A stretch of 64,000 nucleotides of DNA from Pirellulaceae bacterium (GTDB lineage: Bacteria; Planctomycetota; Planctomycetia; Pirellulales; Pirellulaceae). Below, one piece after another: positions 9,171-18,194 of this stretch. The stretch's first letter is position 1, and each line of letters starts with the position of its first letter. The notes below the pieces were generated by a model. It was not told the DNA's origin, ran no database searches, and saw nothing but the letters and a program-made list of their open reading frames with translations. Both the position numbers and the translations under genes were made by a program. The stretch is from assembly GCA_019636375.1 (NCBI GenBank), contig JAHBXS010000004.1:744001-808000 (forward strand), written 5' to 3'.

Positions 9171-9908
9171 ATGCGAACTGACGACCTACAATCAAAACAC
9201 GGACGGCGCCATTTTTTGCGGTTTCTGACGGGGGGCCTGACATTGGCTTTGCCGGGTTGGGCGTTGGCTCGAAACGGTCTGTGGATGCCGGACGAAGAGC
9301 TTCCGATAACTCCGACACAGATCGAAGGCCCCTTTTATCCGCAACCTTCCATTGACCAACAACTGTTTAACGACACCGACCTCGTACAGAGAGCCGCCGG
9401 GCATGAGTTTGCCAAGGGTGAACAGATTATCGTCAACGGGGTGGTGAAAAATCGTAAAGGCCAACCGCTGCCCGGTTCCGTGGTTGAAATCTGGCAAGCC
9501 TGCGCGACAGGCCGTTACCATCACCCACGAGACGAAAACAATCCCGCGTTGCTCGACAATAATTTTCAGTTTTGGGGACGAGCGATCACGGGCGAAGACG
9601 GCAGCTATTCGTTCAAATCGATTATCCCAGGCATGTACACCGGTCGCACCGCTCGACACATTCATTTCCGTATCGATTCACCGGGACTGAAACGTTTGAC
9701 GACCCAGTGTTATTTTTCCGACTTCGGAGAAGACAACGCCCGCGATGGCCTTTACCGATCCCTGCAACCCAACGAACGTAAATTGGTAACCGTCGAATTA
9801 GACTCCGCCGAAGCTGCCAAACTCAACACCGACGCAGCAACTCAAGGGCAAACGATTGAACAAGATCGAACGCCTCGCTCCGGAAAATTCGACATCGTCC
9901 TTGGCTGA
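9171..9908 (+). CDS. Intradiol ring-cleavage dioxygenase, Tat-exported
   Basis: A 245-residue non-haem Fe(III) dioxygenase-like protein related to the protocatechuate 3,4-dioxygenase beta chain, which opens catechol rings between the hydroxyls. The predicted metal ligands are all present: Tyr116 (GRYHHP), Tyr156 (GMYTGR), His163 and His165 (RHIHF). The N-terminus has a twin-arginine motif (GRRHFLRF, 11-18), a hydrophobic stretch and an ALA cleavage site, implying export of the folded protein. It stands alone with no other aromatic-degradation genes, so the substrate is open. The ATG follows an AAAGGACC ribosome site. Confidence 0.9.
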   Translation: MRTDDLQSKHGRRHFLRFLTGGLTLALPGWALARNGLWMPDEELPITPTQIEGPFYPQPSIDQQLFNDTDLVQRAAGHEFAKGEQIIVNGVVKNRKGQPLPGSVVEIWQACATGRYHHPRDENNPALLDNNFQFWGRAITGEDGSYSFKSIIPGMYTGRTARHIHFRIDSPGLKRLTTQCYFSDFGEDNARDGLYRSLQPNERKLVTVELDSAEAAKLNTDAATQGQTIEQDRTPRSGKFDIVLG

Positions 9909-9919
9909 TTCATAAGACC

Positions 9920-10720
9920 CTAAAACGGAGTCAAGTACCGGAAAAGGTTTCGCATCGGTTGGCCATCGACATACGCCTTGGGCTGCCCGACGATCCCTTG
10001 TCCCATGTAAGATCCAGGTGGCATGTTTTGGAAACGGACCATCGGTTGCGGCATCTGTTGGCTGGTTGTAAACGGCTGAGTCCATTGCGGCGACGCCGCC
10101 GTCACCATTTGCCCCGGTTGATAAGCCTGTGGGTACTGAATCATCGGAGCCGTATCTGCCGGCGGCGGTTGCATGAACGGCTGATTAAATGGTTGCGTAC
10201 CGGTGAATTGCGGTGTGTTATTGAATTGTGCTGGATTGTTCAATTGCGACGAATTGCGGTTCGCGAACCAACCTGGTCGTTGAGTCGGCTGCCCAAACCA
10301 ACTTGGACGCTGAGCCGTGGTCCCGGAATAGCCCAAACTTGGCACCTGCATCACGCTAGGAAAAATGCCCTGGTTCAGCGAAGGGATCGGTTGCGGATAG
10401 GGATAAAGGTCCGGAGGTGGAGCCACACTGACATCGGAACCAGGTTGGTTCGCTGCCACTTGAGGCTGCGTCCCCTGCGTCTCGATCGGTCGTTCAACCA
10501 CAGCATTAGTACGGACGAGGCTGGGCGTTTCGCGATAGATTACTGTTTCGACTTGTTGGCCCGGAGCCGTCCGTGTCACCACGACACCCCCTTTTTTGAG
10601 TGGCGAGGAAGCCTCCATATACTCCCGCGACGCCGCCGACTGAGCCGCCGCCGTTTCCGCCCCAATCAGCAGGCCGACCAACGCCAGAAAACCCAGCCCG
10701 CGCCGCCAACTAAATTTCAT
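9920..10720 (-). CDS. Secreted Pro/Gln-rich protein of unknown function
   Basis: A 266-residue protein starting MKFSWRRGLGFLALVGLL with a signal peptide ending near AETAAAQ. The mature part is low in complexity: Pro, Gln, Asn and Thr dominate, with imperfect repeats such as TAQRPSWFGQ/TQRPGWFAN and NNPAQFNNTPQFTGT. No enzyme domain is visible. The open frame runs 58 codons further upstream, but that part is unlike coding sequence and the signal peptide fixes the start at 10720. It is convergent with the dioxygenase gene (11-bp gap). Confidence 0.65.
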   Translation of the reverse strand: MKFSWRRGLGFLALVGLLIGAETAAAQSAASREYMEASSPLKKGGVVVTRTAPGQQVETVIYRETPSLVRTNAVVERPIETQGTQPQVAANQPGSDVSVAPPPDLYPYPQPIPSLNQGIFPSVMQVPSLGYSGTTAQRPSWFGQPTQRPGWFANRNSSQLNNPAQFNNTPQFTGTQPFNQPFMQPPPADTAPMIQYPQAYQPGQMVTAASPQWTQPFTTSQQMPQPMVRFQNMPPGSYMGQGIVGQPKAYVDGQPMRNLFRYLTPF

Positions 10721-11162
10721 CGAACCGCCGTGCTCCCGTGATTGGCCGCTTCTTGTCACCTCCGCAACGTTCAAGATCACAACAACTTTCGCCGCCTCGC
10801 CATCACGACGTCCGCACTCACAAGACTGTCTCATTCTAAAAACTCCTTTTTTGGCCGATTCGGGTAACCGGATGTACCAGATTCTACGAACCAAAACCAG
10901 TTCAGATCGAAGATGAGCCAGATTTGGTGAGGAATATTCGAAAGCCGCAAAGGAAACGAGTCAGAAATACAAATCAATGCTTGCAAGCCATTCGCTAGCT
11001 GTCATGTTGGCTTGGCCGTCAAAAAAACAGGCTGGTCAGGACTGGTCAAAAAAATTCGAAAATTCAATTTCAGTTCTTGTTTGAATTGCGTTTTTGGAAA
11101 AACAAAAAGACCTACTAAATAGGATTGACTGCCCATTAGCGGTTTGACATCGCATCAGTAAG
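10721..11162. other. Intergenic region upstream of the secreted Pro/Gln-rich protein
   Basis: These 442 bp separate the start of the minus-strand secreted protein from the palindromic repeat that hosts the IS element. It should contain the promoter of the secreted protein gene. I see no gene, hairpin terminator or convincing promoter pair. Confidence 0.45.
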
Positions 11163-11181
11163 TATCCCAAAAGGGGGCAGA
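11163..11181 (+). repeat. Palindromic repeat copy A, left fragment (interrupted by IS)
   Basis: TATCCCAAAAGGGGGCAGA is the left arm of a palindromic element that resumes at 12821 beyond the IS. It matches the reverse complement of the right arm of copy B (24659-24750) at 18 of 19 positions. Its last five bases, GCAGA (11177-11181), are the left copy of the IS target duplication. Confidence 0.85.
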
Positions 11182-11202
11182 CCCGAATGGCACTGTCGGG
11201 TT
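11182..11202 (+). repeat. IS left terminal inverted repeat
   Basis: A 21-bp terminal repeat, perfect inverse of 12800-12820. The match ends at 11203, fixing the inner edge. The outer edge is fixed by the mismatch at 11181/12821. Confidence 0.93.
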
Positions 11203-11309
11203 GATGAATGCGCGCAGATTGATCTAGGACTGAAGCGGACAATTTTTTAAAATCTGCTCCAGCCAAGGCGATCTTGCGAAATTGAGCCGACCTTGGTATT
11301 AAAATGAAG

Positions 11310-11349
11310 CCCTCCTTGGTTCACTGGGCAGTGAAAAAGCCAAGGAGGG
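11310..11349 (+). promoter_or_regulatory. Hairpin sequestering the transposase ribosome binding site
   Basis: CCCTCCTTGG (11310-11319) pairs perfectly with CCAAGGAGGG (11340-11349). Inside it TTCACT (11320-11325) pairs with AGTGAA (11330-11335) around a GGGC loop, with a 4-nt bulge. The 3' strand contains the strong Shine-Dalgarno AAGGAGG, 6 bp before the ATG at 11356. In the folded mRNA the ribosome site is buried. IS10 and IS50 are known to use such structures to block translation of read-through transcripts; the same role is inferred here. Confidence 0.8.
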
Positions 11350-11355
11350 TTTTTC

Positions 11356-12789
11356 ATGTCTGGAGATATACCAAAATTTCCGCCTCAGGACAGTCGCAAT
11401 TATCAAAAAGTTGTGGATGTATTTCTATCGGGTAAGGGCCTACCCTTTGCCGAGATTCTCTCGGCTGAGCGTATCGAACGAGTCTTCCGAAAACACAGAG
11501 CGTTGTTTGGCCTGCATGGCATTTACTCGACAGCCATTGTGGTTTGGGCCTTTCTCTCGCAAGTCCTAAGAGATGGCAAGGAGGCTTCGTGCCAATCAGC
11601 GGTGGCACGCGTCGTCAGCTACTGTGAGCTACAAGGGCTAGACGTACCGACGGAAGACACCGGCGATTACTGCAAAGCTCGCGCTAAACTATCAGGCGCG
11701 GCATTACGTGACCTCAGCGGCGAAATAGCCGAAGAGCTGGAACAAGCGGCTGAGCCGTCTTGGCTGTGGAAAGGAGTCCATCACGCCAAACTCGTCGATG
11801 GCTTTACCTTCACGATGCCTGATACACCGGAGAACCAAGCCATGTACCCCCATCCAAAATCACAAACACCCGGAGTCGGTTTGCCCATTGCTCGCGCCGT
11901 AGCCATTATCTCATTGGCAACTGCCACAGTAATGGACATGGAATTCGGGCCGTACCAAGGCAAAGAAACAGGCGAATCTGCCTTACTGAGGAAGATTCTT
12001 GATTCGTTTGCAGAAGGAGATATTGCCGTGATGGACCGGTACTATTGTTCGTTTATGATGATCGCGTTGCTGCATTGTCAAGGAATCCAGACCTGTGCCC
12101 GCAAGCATCACCGGCGTCATAAGACCGATTTCCGACGTGGCAAGAGACTCGGCAAGAACGACCACCTCATCGTGTGGACTCGACCAGAAAAGCCCAGTTG
12201 GATGGACGAGGCAACGTATGCAATGATTCCGGAAACACTGACTTTGCGCGAGTTGCGTTTTCAGATTGTCGAGCCTGGTCGTCGTACACAAACCATCGAA
12301 ATCATCACAACACTGACGAATCCCGAGCAGCATACCGTCGAAGACATTGCCGAATTGTATGGATTTCGCTGGAATTCGGAATTGGACATCCGTAGCATCA
12401 AGTCCAATCTGAATCTGGCTCATGTTCGCTGCAAAAAACCTGAAATGATCTATCGAGAAGTCTGGACGACGATTCTCGGCTACAACCTCATTCGCACAAC
12501 TGCTGCTGGAGCTGCTCTGCTCCACCACAAACAGCCGCGCCAAATAAGTTTTACCAGCACCTGCCAATACGTGCTGGCATCGTGGATGCAATTGTCTCTC
12601 GCGATCATTGATCCTGCGCGACTCGATGGCTACTTGAGGCTGATGCTCAAACAGATCGCGGCCTGCGAGGTCGCCAATCGCCCAGGCAGGCTAGAGCCAC
12701 GTGTATTGAAACGAAGGCGACACGGCTATAAACTTATGCAGAAACACAGGCAGGTATTGCGCAATGAATTGCGAAAAACGTGTACATAA
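11356..12789 (+). CDS. IS4-family DDE transposase
   Basis: A 477-residue cut-and-paste transposase. The DDE residues are likely D148 (KLVDGFTF), D227 (IAVMDRYY) and E342. The IS4 signature Y-(2)-R-(3)-E-(6)-K is exact at Y335, R338, E342 and K349 (YGFRWNSELDIRSIK). The N-terminal ~110 residues form the helical DNA-binding part. The frame is intact from a strong ribosome site (AAGGAGG) held in a hairpin to a stop 10 bp before the right inverted repeat. Subgroup within IS4 is not certain; the 5-bp target duplication is shorter than for IS10 or IS50. Confidence 0.93.
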   Translation: MSGDIPKFPPQDSRNYQKVVDVFLSGKGLPFAEILSAERIERVFRKHRALFGLHGIYSTAIVVWAFLSQVLRDGKEASCQSAVARVVSYCELQGLDVPTEDTGDYCKARAKLSGAALRDLSGEIAEELEQAAEPSWLWKGVHHAKLVDGFTFTMPDTPENQAMYPHPKSQTPGVGLPIARAVAIISLATATVMDMEFGPYQGKETGESALLRKILDSFAEGDIAVMDRYYCSFMMIALLHCQGIQTCARKHHRRHKTDFRRGKRLGKNDHLIVWTRPEKPSWMDEATYAMIPETLTLRELRFQIVEPGRRTQTIEIITTLTNPEQHTVEDIAELYGFRWNSELDIRSIKSNLNLAHVRCKKPEMIYREVWTTILGYNLIRTTAAGAALLHHKQPRQISFTSTCQYVLASWMQLSLAIIDPARLDGYLRLMLKQIAACEVANRPGRLEPRVLKRRRHGYKLMQKHRQVLRNELRKTCT

Positions 12790-12799
12790 GACAACTTAA

Positions 12800-12820
12800 A
12801 ACCCGACAGTGCCATTCGGG
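12800..12820 (-). repeat. IS right terminal inverted repeat
   Basis: A 21-bp perfect inverse of the left repeat, followed immediately by the right GCAGA target duplication. Confidence 0.93.
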
Positions 12821-12897
12821 GCAGACCCTTTGGAGGCTAGGCCAGAATTTACGTTTTTTGTTTTATCGCCGGAGAGGGTCTGACCCCTTTTGGGATA
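12821..12897 (+). repeat. Palindromic repeat copy A, right fragment
   Basis: Starts with the duplicated GCAGA, continues CCCTTTGGAGGCTA and ends TCTGACCCCTTTTGGGATA. Joined to 11163-11181 (minus one GCAGA) it forms a 91-bp element. That element aligns end to end with the reverse complement of copy B at 24659-24750 (92 bp), with a diverged centre and well-conserved ends. Each end can fold as a small hairpin with an AAAGGG/CCCTTT stem and a TCAGA-like loop. Confidence 0.85.
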
Positions 12898-12973
12898 CAA
12901 TGCTCCTCGCGAACTGTTTGTACTATGCAGGACCAATCATTGCCGACCGCTTGTGTTGCCTGCATTCTGGCAA

Positions 12974-14182
12974 CTAAATCGCGAACGTGGCCCAGATGGC
13001 GAACCAGGTGAGGGTGGCGAGGGTCCAACCGAGGGACGTTGAGAAGTGTAGGCCGCGACGGGTGCGGGGGCTTAGGCCGATGGCGCGACTGAAGATGACA
13101 GCCAACGTGCCCAGGGCAATCGCGACGACCCAACCGCCATGCAGCCATAAAGTAGTCTTACCCAAGCCAACTAATGTCAGATTCCGTTCCATCGGTTGAA
13201 GCCTTGTCCAAACGTCAGACGAACTTGGCTTAAAGTCAGACGAACTTGGCTTATCTACCGACGAAACTGACCCTTTCGAGCGATCGGATTCGCGTTGGTT
13301 GTCTTTAGAAGTTTCCGGCGAAGAATCAGTGGACAGCACACCCGTGTCGGAGTTACTTTTTTCTGTGCTCTGAGGGGACGGCGCAGCAGCCTTGCTCGAC
13401 GATTCTGGGTAGAGACTCAAAAGATGCTCGGCGATGTCAACGATGTGGCGATCGGCAAGGTCTGGATTGTTCCCTCTGGCAGGCATCGGTTTGCCACTTT
13501 TGTTCAACGGATCGTCAATCGCTCTTCCGAACCGAATTAACCGAATTAACGCTTGACGATCGGCACTAGCAATGAAATCACTTTCACGCAACGAAGGTGC
13601 CAAGTTTTCTACGCCGTTACCATCCGGTCCATGACACGACACGCAATACAGGCTAAACCAAGCCCGCCCCTTACGAGCATTCCCCTCTAACTCAAAAATC
13701 GATTCATCGAACTCCGCCGTTGGTGTTTGGCGAGACAGCAGTTGAGCGGGGTCTTCGACAATCAAACCTGGGTTGGTCCCTTTGGCTGCCGAAACGGCAT
13801 GCAGTCCCACGGTCGCTACAGCGCAGCAAACAACTACGGCCAAATGCCCGGCATAATCAAACGCTCTTATTCGCCGCGCAGCCAGTCTTGCCCAACGAAA
13901 ATTCACAACACCCCACAGCAGAGCGAGGCTGGTCAAAACTCCCCAACCCATCCCGGCCATCCAACCATCGGACGCCCAGAAATCGACACGAAAAACGGTC
14001 CGCAATGCAAACAAACCATTAAGGATCAGCAGAAACAGGAAACCCTGTATTGCGACGACGAAATAGCTCCATAGTGGAAACCGCAATTCACCGCTCCGCG
14101 CGACCGTCGTGTTTGGGGTTTCTTCCGAAACGGTCACAGACCGCGACTCTTCCGTGGCGGCGTTAGACGTAGCAATTTCCAT
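12974..14182 (-). CDS. Membrane-anchored mono-haem cytochrome c protein
   Basis: A 402-residue protein with three N-terminal membrane helices (~35-60, 75-95, 110-132). A cytochrome c domain follows with haem motif CVSCH (C180, C183, H184) and a downstream Met in KPMPARG as probable axial ligand. After a low-complexity Ser/Lys/Asp linker (~270-330) come two more helices (~342-362 and ~378-400). It probably shuttles electrons at the membrane, perhaps to a terminal oxidase, but no oxidase subunits are adjacent. The linker contains an in-frame 21-bp duplication. Confidence 0.8.
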   Translation of the reverse strand: MEIATSNAATEESRSVTVSEETPNTTVARSGELRFPLWSYFVVAIQGFLFLLILNGLFALRTVFRVDFWASDGWMAGMGWGVLTSLALLWGVVNFRWARLAARRIRAFDYAGHLAVVVCCAVATVGLHAVSAAKGTNPGLIVEDPAQLLSRQTPTAEFDESIFELEGNARKGRAWFSLYCVSCHGPDGNGVENLAPSLRESDFIASADRQALIRLIRFGRAIDDPLNKSGKPMPARGNNPDLADRHIVDIAEHLLSLYPESSSKAAAPSPQSTEKSNSDTGVLSTDSSPETSKDNQRESDRSKGSVSSVDKPSSSDFKPSSSDVWTRLQPMERNLTLVGLGKTTLWLHGGWVVAIALGTLAVIFSRAIGLSPRTRRGLHFSTSLGWTLATLTWFAIWATFAI

Positions 14183-14421
14183 TTCCTAAGGCGATCTTTA
14201 CAAAAAAACGACGATTAAGCCTGCCTGTCTACTTGAAAACAATGGCTGGCCCTTTAGAGTCATAATAGTACCGAGCCACCAACGTTAGGTCGTGTGACGC
14301 CAATTCGACGCGGCGCGAAATACCTGGGACTGAATCCAGAACGTGTTTCGCGTCAACATGTCGATGCTCGATGGTCTACAAGCGGATGGCACTCTTCTAT
14401 CGTAACCGAAAGTGAATCATT

Positions 14422-14616
14422 GTGTACAACCATTTTAGACTCATCTGCGGCATTCTGGGAGTCATCCTCTTGGGTGTCACCATTGCTTGGTTCGGCCAAT
14501 ATGAGCGACAGCAACGCCTGCAGCAATTAGAATCTACTGTAAAGGCAATCGGCACTCCAGCGACGACCGAGCAACTCAAGGGACGCCTGTCCGAATCGCC
14601 CCCCAGCGGCGAATAA
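14422..14616 (+). CDS. Possible small single-span membrane protein
   Basis: A 64-residue frame with a GTG start. The N-terminus forms one membrane helix (LICGILGVILLGVTIAWFG), followed by a charged Gln/Arg-rich stretch that could be a short coiled coil. It ends 56 bp before the large CxxCH protein gene on the same strand and may be its leader gene in an operon. No family recognised. The ribosome site is weak, so the gene call is tentative. Confidence 0.4.
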   Translation: MYNHFRLICGILGVILLGVTIAWFGQYERQQRLQQLESTVKAIGTPATTEQLKGRLSESPPSGE

Positions 14617-14672
14617 ATGGTCAGGCCGCTTTTGGAATCCATTCACAAATTTTAATCGAAGACGAATTCCCA

Positions 14673-17600
14673 ATGACACGGACGAACGACTCATACAAAC
14701 TAATGGCAATTTTGACTTTCGGCGCCTCGTTTCTGCTTGCGGTGTTGTATTCGGCCTTCAACGACGTTTCGCAGCCTGAGGTTCTCGTCTTGGTCCCCGA
14801 CAGACCTGCTGCAACCAGTCCCGTCGCGACAACTCCCAACAATTTGACGCCCGTCATTCCAGAACCAACTGCTCAGCCCGCAGAAATAATGCCAACGCAG
14901 ACGGCTCCGGTACAAACAACGGTGCCCCAACCTGCTGGTGAGACTCCAACTACACAAGTCGCCACGCCGATTGGAGAGAACCTAGCCAGTGAATCTCCGC
15001 GCCCAGCAACCTTGCCCTTAAAATTTCATCGAGGGGAAAAAATCGCGTGGGTCGGAAACAGCCTTGCCGAACGAATGAGTCTTTTTGGAAACTTTGAAAC
15101 TCTGCTGCACACTCGTTTTCCAGAATTGGAATTGAGCGTCAGGAACTTTGCCCGCCCAGCCGATGAAGTGGCCAAACAACAACGGCCCAACGATTACACG
15201 AAAATCGACGACCCTCAAGCGGTCTTTAGTGCCGAGACTTATCTGTGTTGCTTCGGTTTCAACGAATCGTTTGCCGGTCCGGAAGGGATCGAAAAATTTG
15301 TCGAAGACTTTCGCCAGTTCATGAAGTCGACTGCCGCGCGTTACCCCGCAAATGGACAACCTCCAAGATTTGTCCTTATCTCGCCGGTTGCCTTTGAAGC
15401 TTCGGCGGAACGCTTCCTCCCCGACGGAACTCGCGAAAACATCAACCTTGCGGCCTACACCGAAGCGATCCGTCGTCTGGCGATAGCCGACAATCTGCCG
15501 TTCGTCGATTTGTTCACGCCAACACTAGACGCATTCTCGCGCGAGCAGGGATTGCAGTTCACGATTAACGGTTGCCATTTAAACGAACGGGGCGATCTGG
15601 TTGTTGCCAAGGTGCTCGACGAAACGTTGTTTGGCACTCGCGAAAAATTCCCAGCCGCCGAGCAATACGAAGCGATTCGAAAAGGGATCGTCGACAAAAA
15701 CTGGCACCATTCGCAGGACTACCGCCAAATCAACGGATGGTATGTTTACGGTGGGCGGCGAACTTGGGACACCGAGACGTTTCCACAAGAGTATCCTAAA
15801 CTTCGTGCGATGGTTGCAGTGCGAGATCGCGAGATTTGGGATCTGGCTCAGGGCAAAAAATCGATTTACTCGCCTGACGATTCAACGACAGGGGACCTTC
15901 ACACTCCCCAAACGCGATTCGGAAATCCTCAACAAAAATACTCCGAAGCCGACGAGCTACGAATCCTCACCCCAGAAGAATTTCTCGCAACGGCAACCGT
16001 TCCCGAAGGCTTCGAGATTCAGCTCTTTGCTGACGAGCGGCAGTTTCCCGAGTTGGCCAATCCGGTGCAGATGAACTTTGACAATCGCGGGCGGCTATGG
16101 GTTTCTTGCATGCCGACCTACCCGCAATGGCGACCGGGAGAAGTCAAGCCGAACGATCGCTTGCTGATTTTAGAAGACACCGATGGAAACGGGCGAGCGG
16201 ACTCGTGTAAGGTGTTTTACGATCAACTCCATTGCCCGACCGGATTTGAGTTTTGGAATGGCGGCGTTTTAGTTGTCGATCAGCCAAGGCTGTTGTTCCT
16301 CAAGGACACAACCGGCGACGACCGCGCAGACTTGGTTGTGCATTTGATGGACGGCTGGGCGACGGAAGACACGCATCATACTTGCAGCACCTTCCAGTGG
16401 AACAACGGGGGCTATCTGCACATGCTGGAAGGGATTGCGACGAGTACGACACTCGAGACGCCTTGGGGGCCGCATCGAAGTTTCGGTGATGGCGGCGCTT
16501 ATGTGCTGGACCCAAAGTCGTTGCGGATCCGACAATTCCCCTTGCCTGGCCAGTACAACATGTGGTGCTATTCGTTTGACGAATGGGGACAAGGTTTCCC
16601 CGGTGACGGCACGACGGCCAACCAAGCATGGGATACGCCGCTCTCTGGGGCGTCTTTTCGGGGTCGTCAAGGGGTTCGGTTTATCTTTGACAGCGATGGA
16701 ATGCGACCGGCCTTAGGAAGCGAATTTATCGTTAGCCGCCATTTTCCGGATGAAGTCCAATGGCAAATGACTTTCGCTTGTGTCATCAACATGAACGGTC
16801 TCCCGCGATTTTCATTGCGTGATGATGGCGGGGGTTATGCCGGCGGGCGAATTCGCAACAGCGAGAAACAGCCGGACGATTTGGTCCGCTCGACCGACAA
16901 ACATTTTCGTCCTGCCGATCCGCAAATCGGCCCCGACGGCGCTTTGTGGTTTGGCGATTGGGCGAACCCACTGATCGGTCACATGCAATACAGCCAACGC
17001 GATCCGAATCGCGACAAAGCCCACGGCCGCATTTATCGACTTGTCTATCCATCACGGCCTTTGCTTACTCCGGTGACGCAGGCCGACAAATCGGAGTTCG
17101 AACTCCTCGAACAATTGCGAGACCATGAGTGGCGAACTCGCTATCGCGCTCGGCGTGAACTGCGGGATCGTCCAACCGCGATGGTTGCAGCGGCCCTGGC
17201 CCGTTGGCAAGAGACCTTGACCGCCAGCGAATCCGACTTTGATCGCCTGCGTTGCGAAGTTTTATGGACCCAACAAGCCCACCGAATTCTTGATTTGAAT
17301 TTATTGAATGACGTTGCTCTAAATGCGCAAACGTTCCAAGCTCGCGCTGCGGCAGTGCGAATCGTTGCCGATGAACGCGAGATGATTCCAAGCGCACTGG
17401 ACTTGCTCACTTCTGCCTCGCAAGACGAGCATCCGCGCGTTCGCACCGAAGCGGCCAGAGGCTTGAGCTTTTTCCCGAACCTTGCGGCAGTCCAAGCAAC
17501 CTTCCGCATGCTAGATAAACCTGCAGACTATTGGGTCGATTACACGATTTACCACACGCTGGGAGCCAATCAACTCCTTTGGCGGCAGGCTTACGTTGAC

Positions 17601-18194
17601 AACCAACTTGGAGAACTTGGCTCACGAGCCGAAGGAATGATCAAGGAACTCCTCGGCGACTTCGCGCTCGATCATCGAGCTCGAACCTTTATCACCGACG
17701 CCCACAATCGTGACCTGACCGAAGAAGTGCGCAACAAGGCGATGACGGCACTCGCCGATATTCGCGGCGAAGCCAACAAGGGAAAAGACTTGTTCCAACG
17801 CAACTGCGCGACATGTCACAAGATCGGCACGGAAGGGCGAGAATTCGGGCCGAATCTGTCGGACGTTGGGGCTCGACTTGGTCGCGATAAAATCGTCCAT
17901 TCGATTGTCGAGCCCAGTGCCGAAGTCGACGACAAATACAAAACGACGCTCGTGATGACGCTCGACGGATTGGTTGTCAGCGGCCTGCTGGTTGAAGAAT
18001 CCAAAGATGAACTGCAAATCTACGACGGCAAAGAACTGCAAAAAGTCTTGGTTGACGACATCGATGAGCGAGTCACAAAGAACCAAAGCAGCATGCCTGA
18101 TGATCTTGCCAAGGCGATGTCACCGGCAGAATTTGTGCATCTTATCGAATACCTGTCTCAGCAACAGACCAAACCGGCGGAAGAAAATAAGTAG
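14673..18194 (+). CDS. PVC-type haem-binding CxxCH protein with SGNH domain
   Basis: An 1173-residue envelope protein of a class largely confined to the Planctomycetota-Verrucomicrobiota group. It has an N-terminal membrane anchor (~10-28) and a Pro/Thr-rich linker (~40-110). An SGNH-hydrolase-like domain begins at IAWVGNSLAERM (~122-133), with NGCHLNERG as its C-terminal His block. A beta-propeller-type region (~430-790, FDNRGRLWVSCMPTYPQW; PDGALWFGDW) and a HEAT-like helical region (~800-1010) follow. The C-terminal cytochrome c domain has CATCH (C1045, C1048, H1049). The propeller part resembles the membrane-bound dehydrogenase domain of these proteins; the substrate is unknown. Confidence 0.88.
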   Translation: MTRTNDSYKLMAILTFGASFLLAVLYSAFNDVSQPEVLVLVPDRPAATSPVATTPNNLTPVIPEPTAQPAEIMPTQTAPVQTTVPQPAGETPTTQVATPIGENLASESPRPATLPLKFHRGEKIAWVGNSLAERMSLFGNFETLLHTRFPELELSVRNFARPADEVAKQQRPNDYTKIDDPQAVFSAETYLCCFGFNESFAGPEGIEKFVEDFRQFMKSTAARYPANGQPPRFVLISPVAFEASAERFLPDGTRENINLAAYTEAIRRLAIADNLPFVDLFTPTLDAFSREQGLQFTINGCHLNERGDLVVAKVLDETLFGTREKFPAAEQYEAIRKGIVDKNWHHSQDYRQINGWYVYGGRRTWDTETFPQEYPKLRAMVAVRDREIWDLAQGKKSIYSPDDSTTGDLHTPQTRFGNPQQKYSEADELRILTPEEFLATATVPEGFEIQLFADERQFPELANPVQMNFDNRGRLWVSCMPTYPQWRPGEVKPNDRLLILEDTDGNGRADSCKVFYDQLHCPTGFEFWNGGVLVVDQPRLLFLKDTTGDDRADLVVHLMDGWATEDTHHTCSTFQWNNGGYLHMLEGIATSTTLETPWGPHRSFGDGGAYVLDPKSLRIRQFPLPGQYNMWCYSFDEWGQGFPGDGTTANQAWDTPLSGASFRGRQGVRFIFDSDGMRPALGSEFIVSRHFPDEVQWQMTFACVINMNGLPRFSLRDDGGGYAGGRIRNSEKQPDDLVRSTDKHFRPADPQIGPDGALWFGDWANPLIGHMQYSQRDPNRDKAHGRIYRLVYPSRPLLTPVTQADKSEFELLEQLRDHEWRTRYRARRELRDRPTAMVAAALARWQETLTASESDFDRLRCEVLWTQQAHRILDLNLLNDVALNAQTFQARAAAVRIVADEREMIPSALDLLTSASQDEHPRVRTEAARGLSFFPNLAAVQATFRMLDKPADYWVDYTIYHTLGANQLLWRQAYVDNQLGELGSRAEGMIKELLGDFALDHRARTFITDAHNRDLTEEVRNKAMTALADIRGEANKGKDLFQRNCATCHKIGTEGREFGPNLSDVGARLGRDKIVHSIVEPSAEVDDKYKTTLVMTLDGLVVSGLLVEESKDELQIYDGKELQKVLVDDIDERVTKNQSSMPDDLAKAMSPAEFVHLIEYLSQQQTKPAEENK

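Larger units (their letters stand above)
11182..12820 (+). mobile_element. Complete IS4-family insertion sequence (1639 bp)
   Basis: The element is bounded by perfect 21-bp inverted repeats (11182-11202 and 12800-12820) beginning CCCGAATGGCACTGTCGGG. It is flanked by a 5-bp direct repeat, GCAGA (11177-11181 and 12821-12825). It carries one intact transposase gene and no passenger. Intact ends, target duplication and reading frame suggest a recent, possibly active insertion. It split a palindromic repeat whose two halves rejoin when the IS and one GCAGA are removed. Confidence 0.93.

Noticed and set aside
10721..10894. N-terminal extension of the Pro/Gln-rich secreted protein
   Set aside because: It would bury the clear signal peptide at MKFSWRRGLGFLALVG behind 58 unlikely residues.
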